64,000 nt of DNA from Undibacterium_A arcticum (GTDB lineage Bacteria > Pseudomonadota > Gammaproteobacteria > Burkholderiales > Burkholderiaceae_D). The position numbers and the translations under genes were made by a program. The notes beneath the pieces were generated by a model, which worked only from the letters and a program-made list of their open reading frames with translations, searched no databases and was not told the origin of the DNA. The stretch lies in NCBI RefSeq assembly GCF_042660705.1, contig NZ_JBHSUQ010000001.1, one strand, 5' to 3'. Positions 57,696 to 64,000 of the stretch are shown here, in pieces. Numbering within the stretch: the stretch's first letter is position 1; the number at the start of each line of letters is the position of its first letter.

Positions 57696-57962
57696 ACATC
57701 GGCAGTGGAACTGCATTACAGAACTACCTGGCATGGTAGGAATGTTGGGAGTCTGGACGGCAAGCAGCACGCTGCGGTCAGTGTGGTAACGACGCTACGT
57801 TGCCAAGGGGATGCGCTTAGATTCATTTTCGCGATTTTTCCGTTCGTCCCGACTGCCAAAATGCTGTATCCGGTCGGTCGCACCTGGTGAGTCGAACGGT
57901 CCCCGTGTTGGCCACCGCGTGGGAATTAAGGATACGGTAAGGATACGGTCAAAAGGAAGAAC

Positions 57963-58940
57963 ATGGATTCTGAAAATTTTTCCACGCTACAGGCAGCAGC
58001 CGACTGGCGACGACAAGGCCACGCGGTTGCGCTGGTCACCGTTGCCGAAACCTGGGGTTCGTCGCCACGGCCGGTCGGCGCTATGCTGTGCTTGCATGAG
58101 GATGGCCGGGTCATGGGCTCGGTATCGGGCGGTTGCGTCGAGGACGATCTAATCGAACGGCTGCGCCGAGATGGTATGCCGGCAGCCTTGACGACCGTTA
58201 CATATGGCGTCACACGGGAAGAAGCTGCCCGCTTCGGCCTGCCCTGCGGCGGCACCCTTCGGCTCATTGTAGAACCGCTGACCGATGCACTATGGGTCCA
58301 TGAAGTCCTTGACGCTATCGCAGGGCATCAACTCGTGATGCGCACCATAGACTTGAACACGGGTGCGCACACGCTTGCCCCGGCACGTAACAATGACCTT
58401 TGCGGCCTGGAGAGCGGATGGTTTCGATGTCTGTTTGGCCCGCGCTGGCGTCTGCTGCTGATCGGGGCTGGGCAGACGTCTTCGATTGCCGCCGAGATCG
58501 CCAAGGCATTAGATTTTCATGTGATAGTGTGCGATCCTCGCGATGAGTTCTATCGTGGCTGGTCGGTATCCAGCACCGACTTGTTGACCATCATGCCTGA
58601 CGACGCGGTGGTGCACATTGAACCCGATTGTCGCACGGCCATTGTGGCCCTAACTCACGACCCCAAGCTTGACGATATGGCTCTGCTCGAGGCGCTCAAG
58701 TCACCTGCCTTTTACGTTGGCGCACTCGGCTCTCGGGAAAATCAAAAAAATCGCCGCGAGCGCCTTGCTTTATTTGATTTGGCGACATGCGAAATTAACC
58801 GATTATACGGACCTGTCGGCTTGCGCATCGGCAGCCGGACTCCGGCTGAGATCGCAGTCTCGATAATGGCCGAAATTATCAGTGTGCGAAATCAGGTTAC
58901 GACGGCGGTAGCCATCGGAGCAAGCGCTTGCATTTCCTAG
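57963..58940 (+). CDS. XdhC/CoxI family protein
   Basis: 325 residues. XdhC N-terminal half: HAVALVTVAETWGSSPRPVG, GRVMGSVSGGCVEDDLIERL, GLPCGGTLRLIVEP. The Rossmann-like C-terminal half holds RLLLIGAGQTSSIAAEIAKA and SPAFYVGALGSRENQKNRRE. XdhC proteins insert sulfurated molybdenum cofactor into xanthine-dehydrogenase-type enzymes, but no such enzyme is encoded nearby. It starts 267 bp after the carboxylase in the same direction. Confidence 0.9.
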   Translation: MDSENFSTLQAAADWRRQGHAVALVTVAETWGSSPRPVGAMLCLHEDGRVMGSVSGGCVEDDLIERLRRDGMPAALTTVTYGVTREEAARFGLPCGGTLRLIVEPLTDALWVHEVLDAIAGHQLVMRTIDLNTGAHTLAPARNNDLCGLESGWFRCLFGPRWRLLLIGAGQTSSIAAEIAKALDFHVIVCDPRDEFYRGWSVSSTDLLTIMPDDAVVHIEPDCRTAIVALTHDPKLDDMALLEALKSPAFYVGALGSRENQKNRRERLALFDLATCEINRLYGPVGLRIGSRTPAEIAVSIMAEIISVRNQVTTAVAIGASACIS

Positions 58941-59297
58941 CTCCACCCGGTCATGTCCGCCAGCAAACTGCAGATACCTAGCGGAGTTCGAAAGTAAGCG
59001 GTACTTGAAATTCCACAGCATCGCGTCGTCACTGTCATTTCAATTGCAAGCTTTTCTTCCGCCAACTTTAATTATATGGGCATTTTTTTGCAGAAAGGCG
59101 CAGAAGTTTCATTGGGGGAGTTTGTGCAACACCGCGCAGACGGGTACGGATAAACGATCGATTTTAAGTAACATGCTTAGGCTTCCTTTAGCGAATGATC
59201 GGAAGAGGACAGGAAGGTTCTCTTCGTAGCTGATTTTACTTGCATTCTTGTCGCGCCCCATTCCCCTATTCCATCCTGAAGCGAAAAGGTTATTGTC
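58941..59297. other. Intergenic stretch upstream of bioB
   Basis: 357 bp without a supportable gene. AGCGAAAAGG precedes the bioB ATG. No BirA-type or BioQ/BioR-like operator was recognised. The composition is more AT-rich than bioB itself, suggesting that a rearrangement boundary lies here. Confidence 0.4.
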
Positions 59298-60319
59298 ATG
59301 TTGCAACCTGTCACTTTTCATCCTGTTGCACCTGCAATCACGCCATCGCATGGCGCTGCCTGGCCAGTCGATGAGGTATTAGCGTTATTCGAGATGCGGT
59401 TTAATGACCTCATGTATCAGGCGCAGCAGGTACATCGCGCAAATTTTGATTCTGGTGATGTCGAGTTGGCGACGCTGCTGTCGATCAAGACCGGCGGTTG
59501 CGAGGAAGATTGCGGCTACTGCCCGCAAGCGGCGCGCTTCGACACCGGCGTCGTAGCCAAAAAAATCATGCCGCTGGAGGAAGTGTTAGCCGCGGCCTGT
59601 GAAGCCAAGGCCAACGGCGCGACCCGTTTCTGTATGGGCGCAGCCTGGCGCTCGCCGAAAGAGCGTGACATGAAGAAGGTCGAAGAGATGGTGCGCGGAG
59701 TCAAGGCACTCGGTCTGGAAACCTGCGCCACGCTCGGCATGCTGGAAGAAGGCCAGGCCGATCGCCTGAAACAAGCTGGTCTCGATTATTACAACCATAA
59801 CCTCGACACCGCGCCGGAGTTCTACAACAACGTGATCTCGACCCGTGAATATCAGGACCGTCTCGATACGCTGGGCCGCGTGCGCCATGCGGGCTTGAAA
59901 GTGTGCTGCGGCGGCATCGTCGGCATGGGCGAATCGCGCCGTCAACGCGCCGGCCTGATCGCGCAATTGGCGAACCTGAATCCGTATCCGGAATCGGTGC
60001 CGGTCAATCATCTGGTGCAGGTCGAAGGCACGCCGCTGCATGGCACCGAAGCGCTCGATCCGTTTGAATTCGTGCGCACCATCGCGGTGGCGCGGATCAC
60101 GATGCCGAAGGCGCGGGTGCGTTTGTCGGCCGGGCGGCGGCAAATGGGTGAAGCGGTGCAGGCGCTGTGTTTCCTGGCCGGTGCCAATTCGATTTTTATG
60201 GCGACAAGTTGCTGACCACCGGCAACCCGGAAACCGACGACGATCGCGCGCTGCTCGCCAAGCTGGGCTTGCGTACCCGCGTCGGCGCAGCCGATGATGG
60301 ATGCAAACCGACATCGTAG
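59298..60319 (+). CDS. bioB: Biotin synthase (one frameshift near the end)
   Basis: Radical SAM enzyme inserting sulfur into dethiobiotin. The 4Fe-4S SAM cluster is GGCEEDCGYCPQ, with RFCMGAAWRSPKERDMKKVE, YYNHNLDTAPEFYNNVISTR and RVRLSAGRRQMGEAVQALCF following. The first frame stops at 60215. Near 60200 GATTTTTATGG lacks one T, and restoring it reads NSIFYGDKLLTTGNPETDDD on to the stop at 60317-60319, giving 340 residues. It is separated from bioA-bioF by 13.6 kb and on the opposite strand. Confidence 0.93.
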
Positions 60320-60341
60320 TGCCATTTTAAGTTAAAAGATA

Positions 60342-60636
60342 ATGGATACAACCTTCATCAATTCTGCCTTCTTAATTGATCCTTATCCAACCTACCATGC
60401 GTTGCGTGCCGCAGGGCCGCTTCATTGGAGTAAGGAATTTTGTGGAGGGGCATGGCTGCTGACGAACTATACGGATGTCGCAAACGTGCTGCGCGATCCC
60501 AGTTTTTCGGCCCAGCGAGCGAGCTGATGGGCCAACGGCAGTGGGTCGGGGGCACGCGCGGAATTGCGCGAATTCAAGCGGATTTTTGCCAGATCGTTAG
60601 TCTTTCTTGACGGATCGCAGCATACCCGTCTCTTTT
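60342..60636 (+). pseudogene. Cytochrome P450 N-terminal fragment
   Basis: Starts 22 bp after bioB. FINSAFLIDPYPTYHALRAA and GGAWLLTNYTDVANVLRDPS followed by AELREFKRIFARSLVFLDGS and QHTRL match the first ~95 residues of a bacterial P450. An in-frame TGA lies at 60525-60527 and the heme-binding half is absent: homology stops at ~60636, next to an IS6-family relic. The heme cysteine is not present, so it cannot function. Confidence 0.7.
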
Positions 60637-60639
60637 GCC

Positions 60640-61345
60640 CGCCCCCGATATGATTTCAATCAATCAGATGACGCGACAACTATTCTGACACCGGGGGATT
60701 CCGGCAAACACATTTCTGGCCAAGCGGAAGGATTTGAAGTTGAGCATCGACCTGGTCACGTGTTTGATTGCACGATGGTCTTGCTCGACGATGTTGTTGA
60801 GATATTTGACCTGACGAACCACCATCGGGATTTCCCTGCCGGCATTGATCTCATCGATAGCAGCTTTGTTGGCGCCGCTTTTATCCATGGCGATTTTTCA
60901 GGGACACCATTATCCTGCATGGCCTTGCCAAAGAAGCGCATGGCAGCTCCTTGTCGCGGCTTGCTGTCAAGAGGAAGTCGACCGTTTTACCTTCCTTGTC
61001 AACAGCGCGCTAGAGATATTTCCAGCCCCCCTTTCACCTTGATGTACGTTTCATCCATCCGCCAGCGGCCCCCAGTTGGGCGCTTGTGCTTGCGGAAGAC
61101 TTTTTCAAGCAATGGCAGGAATCGGATCGCCCAACGGTTGATCGACGAGTGATCAACGAACACACCGCGCTCCTCCATCATTTCTTCGAGATGCCGGTAG
61201 CTCAACGGATACGCCGCGTACCAGCGGATGCACACCAGAATAACGTCGATCGGAAAGCACATCCCTTTGATCCAGCATGCCGGGTCATTCAAACGCTGCA
61301 GTCTACCCGAACGCCTTGACGATTACGCCTGATGCGACAGAACCC
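60640..61345 (-). mobile_element. IS6-family insertion sequence, truncated and frameshifted
   Basis: The right terminal repeat reads GGGTTCTGTCGCATC inward from 61345. The transposase starts MNDPACWIKGMCFPIDVILV and continues RWRMDETYIKVKG; further pieces in other frames are RFFGKAMQDNGVPEK, KSGANKAAIDEINAGREIPM and VRQVKYLNNIVEQDHRAIKH, the IS6/IS26 DDE core. At least two frameshifts occur and the C terminus ends in unrelated residues after RNVFAGIP, so the left end is lost at the P450 junction. Non-functional. Confidence 0.8.
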
Positions 61346-61917
61346 TACTCACTCGCTTCAGATCTAAAACGATCAATTGCTACGGCAAATGCTAAAACCG
61401 CTGAATGTATTGCACTCGATACTTTAGGGCTCGAAATGATTTTGGTCTCATTCAAGTTATCACTAGCGAGCGGCACAATGATTGACGCCTCCGGAACGAT
61501 ACGCCCGTCCATCGCCGTTAATATCTCGGTCAGGTTTTTTTGTGCAAGCATTGTGCGTGGCGAGGCATTTAGTATCGCGATCGGTTTATTCGCAATTTCC
61601 TTAGTCTCTATAATCCAGTCAAGTGCATTCTTCAGTACTCCGGGCACTCCATGGGCATGTTCTGGACTTGCTATTAGTACTCCGTCTGATTCATCCAGTC
61701 GAGCCCGGAACTCAACTAATGAAGACAGTGCTGCGGTATCGAGGTCAGGATTAAATAGCGGAAGATCGCCAATACCGTCATATAAGGTAATCTCCATGCA
61801 TTCCGGTGCTAAGCTGCTGGCAAGACGAAGCAGCGCTGTATCCCGGGAAGCAGCTTGCAGGCTGCCTGAAATAGCCACAACTTTAATTGGTCGAGGTTTT
61901 TTATTCATTTTCGTCAC
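61345..61917 (-). CDS. NADPH-dependent FMN reductase family protein
   Basis: 190 residues of the flavodoxin-like SsuE/YieF family: VVAISGSLQAASRDTALLRL, then DESDGVLIASPEHAHGVPGV and LKNALDWIIETKEIANKPIA, with the FMN-binding loops. It probably reduces flavin or quinones in the cytoplasm. The stop codon coincides with the edge of the IS6-family repeat, so the last residues may have been altered by the insertion. Stand-alone gene. Confidence 0.85.
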   Translation of the reverse strand: MTKMNKKPRPIKVVAISGSLQAASRDTALLRLASSLAPECMEITLYDGIGDLPLFNPDLDTAALSSLVEFRARLDESDGVLIASPEHAHGVPGVLKNALDWIIETKEIANKPIAILNASPRTMLAQKNLTEILTAMDGRIVPEASIIVPLASDNLNETKIISSPKVSSAIHSAVLAFAVAIDRFRSEASE

Positions 61918-62069
61918 TATTCGCTATTCGATCCGAGATTGGTTGTCCGAGAGAGATGGAAATACGGTCCGTCAGTATTCCAACTACATGATTAGAAGGA
62001 TATCGACCAACATTCATTTAAATATAAAATGATTCTATTATCCAGTATACGCTGCGATGAGAAGAACTG
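61918..62069. other. AT-rich intergenic stretch
   Basis: About 150 bp upstream of the FMN reductase gene. No gene or defined promoter motif seen. Confidence 0.4.
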
Positions 62070-62198
62070 CTACGTCAGCGTATTGAACGCACGTTTCGCT
62101 TTCGCGAAATGGTCGCGATGCACCTGCTGCGCGCGATTCAGCAAATCGTTTAACGGCAGTTCGAACAATGCGGCGACTTTGTCGACCGGCCACGCCTG
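62070..62198 (-). pseudogene. Second biotin synthase N-terminal scrap
   Basis: Reads AWPVDKVAALFELPLNDLLN and RAQQVHRDHF, matching 20 of 30 residues of the bioB gene in this window (AWPVDEVLALFEMRFNDLMY-QAQQVHRANF). It then diverges and stops before the Fe-S cysteines. It is on the minus strand 12 bp after the FUSC gene stop. It is a degraded duplicate or the stump of an older bioB copy. Confidence 0.7.
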
Positions 62199-62210
62199 GG
62201 TCTTTCGCAG

Positions 62211-64000
62211 CTAATCATGCAGGCGCAGTATGCGGTCAATCGTCACGCTGCGAACGGCGATGTCGGCTGCATCTGCTTGAAGCAATCCTATGTGTCGCTG
62301 GAGCAGCCGGCGGGCCGGCCACGTTTCTTTTTCCGATAGCGCACAGGTATGCCGGGGATCAGTGACCATTTCCGGCTGCTCGATAGGGGGCGCGGGTCGT
62401 TCCAGGCTCTGTAGCGCCTGCGCCAGCGTGTCCCGTACCCGGTCGCAGGCCCGTTCCACGTCGACTGACGCCTCCGGCAATCCTTCAGGGTGGCTGCGCA
62501 GCAGTAGGCGGATCGCGGCGACATGTGCGACAACGAGGTAATTTCGCGCGATGAATTGATTGATGTCCTCCACCGATCGATGCTTGCTGACGGGTTCATC
62601 CAGCATCCGAACCAATGCCGCGCCCAACTCCGCAAGGCAATCCATGATTCGTTTGCGACAAAGGCGATAGATGAAATCATCGGCCACTTCGGCTTGCAGC
62701 AAGCCCCTGCTTGCTTCAATATAGCGCTGGTTTTGCCGAAGGACGTTTCTGATCAGCTGTGGCAGCGCACGATATTCCCAACTCGGCAATACAAAGCTGA
62801 AGAGGGAGGCGATTGCAACGCCTGCGGCCGTATCGATCAGGCGCTCGTTGATCAGATGGGTACTGCTGGGTAGCAGCAAACTGAATTGCAGAAGAATCTG
62901 CATGCTGGCCGCAATCGCGGTGTAGCGATATTTATGTAGACAAAGGCAGGCACTGCCACAGTCGCCACGAATAGAAACCCGAACAATGCTATCGGCTGGT
63001 GAATGAAATGCAAAATCACGGCTGTCACGACGCATCCGACGACAGTGCCGATCAAACGGTCGCCACGTCGTCGTTTAGTCATGCTGAAGCTGGGTTTGAG
63101 GATGATGATAATGGTTAGCAAGATCCAGTAACCATGGGACGCATATGACAGCTGCTGCGTGACCATCAACCCAACGGCAACCGCCATTGCCACGCGCAGG
63201 GCGAAGCGGAAGACAGGCGATTTCCAATGCAGGTTCGATACCAGGAGGCGAGGTCCATATTTTTGCCGCGTCAGGAACACTGTCATATCCGCACCGGCAA
63301 AAGCCGCCAGCGGTCGGACCATGGTTTGCGTGGCCAGATGCAACTGGCCCATCATGTCGATGGCGGCGCGTGCTTTGTTATAGGACGCGCGCAATGCGAT
63401 CACCGCTTCCGAGTGCGCGTAGCGGCAGTTTTTTTGCTCGAGCAATTGCAACACTGCCCTGATTGCTTGCAGCTCGCCATCGTAGCCGCTGTTGGCGACG
63501 GAAGCGCGATTGCGCGTCAGTGCGAAGGCGATCGATTCAATATCCCTCGCTATTTTTCTCACAAGGCCGCCTAGAGAGATCAAGACGTCTGCATCGGCGA
63601 AATGCTGCCGCAGCACGGCATAATCGGTACAGGTCGACAGAATCAGTTCGTACATATCCAGCGTGCCGGAATGCACTTGCAGCAGGACGGCATCCAGCTC
63701 GTTTTGGTGACCGCGCAGAATCAGGTCGCGCGCAGCCTCTTGTCTGTCCGCCAATTCGATCTGCTGGCGCACAAGCAGATTGAAATGATCATTCGAACTT
63801 ACGCGCGTATCGTAAAAGTCAGCCTTGATCCTGATATACCGCGCCAGCGCAAACAGCGCTTCAGCCAGCACTTGCTGTTTGGTTCGGCGCCGCAGGAACC
63901 AGGACACTGCCATGGCATAGGCCAGGTACACTAGACCCCCGGTCAGAAACAATGCGCTGTGAAAAAATGCATGGGAGGCGGCCAACCCATTTGCCATCGA
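62211..64000 (-). CDS. FUSC-family inner-membrane protein, 3' part (one frameshift)
   Basis: Fusaric-acid-resistance/YccS-type membrane protein, 5' end beyond the window. A soluble helical domain (ARYIRIKADFYDTRVSSNDH, LVRKIARDIESIAFALTRNR) is followed by membrane helices (VAMAVAVGLMVTQQLSYASH, SHGYWILLTIIIILKPSFSM, TKRRRGDRLIGTVVGCVVTA) and a second cytoplasmic domain. The frame breaks near 62927 (ATAAATATCGC, one A short of IKYRYTAIAASMQILLQ). These proteins export aromatic acids or stabilise the envelope. The substrate here is unknown. Confidence 0.85.

Noticed and set aside
60525..60527. In-frame TGA in the P450 fragment as a possible selenocysteine codon
   Set aside because: No hairpin of SECIS type was recognised and P450s do not use selenocysteine. 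The gene is truncated anyway, so a nonsense or indel lesion is simpler.
1..64000. CRISPR arrays, tRNA, rRNA or riboswitches
   Set aside because: No regularly spaced repeats, no cloverleaf-like or rRNA-like sequence and no recognisable riboswitch core was seen by eye; a covariance-model scan would be decisive.

Overview
The window reads as the chromosome (or a large replicon) of a betaproteobacterium, probably Burkholderiales and possibly Oxalobacteraceae. The grounds are gene content and order (paaABCDE with paaX and paaN, a bioA-bioF pair, Liv-type transporters), a fairly GC-rich base composition and insertion sequences typical of that group. No rRNA, tRNA or CRISPR array was seen. This placement is inference, because no marker gene is present.

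Layout. 1-13.6 kb: a minus-strand phenylacetate operon (paaA-B-C-D-E-N-G-H-[I]-K-J) followed by a branched-chain-amino-acid-type binding protein and permease, with divergent paaX. paaI is reduced to its two ends. 14-21.6 kb: a styrene operon styA-B-C-D with a FadL-type porin and an EthD-like gene, faced by a divergent LysR regulator. Together the two blocks encode styrene -> styrene oxide -> phenylacetaldehyde -> phenylacetate -> phenylacetyl-CoA -> ring epoxide -> beta-oxidation. 22-28.6 kb: a PAS-adenylate cyclase, an IS66-like relic, a Tn5053/Tn402-like tniA-B-Q transposon with perfect 19-bp inverted ends, then a scar of broken genes (tyrosine recombinase, KfrA-type DNA-binding protein, aldo/keto reductase). 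28.8-41.8 kb: a spermidine/putrescine-type ABC transporter (potA-D-B-C order) and a three-component Rieske oxygenase locus with glyoxalase, an unknown protein, DUF1116 protein, amidase, ferredoxin reductase, an SDR and a divergent LysR regulator. No published pathway with this gene set is known to me. 41.8-43.1 kb: a diverged right end of a second tni transposon, split by an IS5-family element and stopping 5 bp from bioF.

43.1-45.7 kb: bioF and bioA (minus). bioB lies 13.6 kb away on the other strand at 59.3 kb and bioD is absent, so the biotin operon has been broken up. Between them are a second Liv-type transporter (livK-H-M-G-F) and, divergent from it, a CoA-transferase / luciferase-like flavin enzyme / biotin-dependent acyl-CoA carboxylase locus, then an isolated xdhC. 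60.3-64 kb: a cytochrome P450 fragment cut by an IS6-family relic, an NADPH-dependent FMN reductase, a second N-terminal bioB scrap and a FUSC-family membrane protein running off the window.

A quality point affects the whole annotation. About twenty otherwise well-conserved genes carry a single 1-2 base indel, most of them a base missing from an A/T/G/C run. This looks like a homopolymer sequencing error pattern rather than wholesale gene decay, so these genes are annotated as single CDSs with the frameshift position given. True decay is instead shown by the large internal deletions (paaI, aldo/keto reductase, IS66 relic) and truncated fragments.
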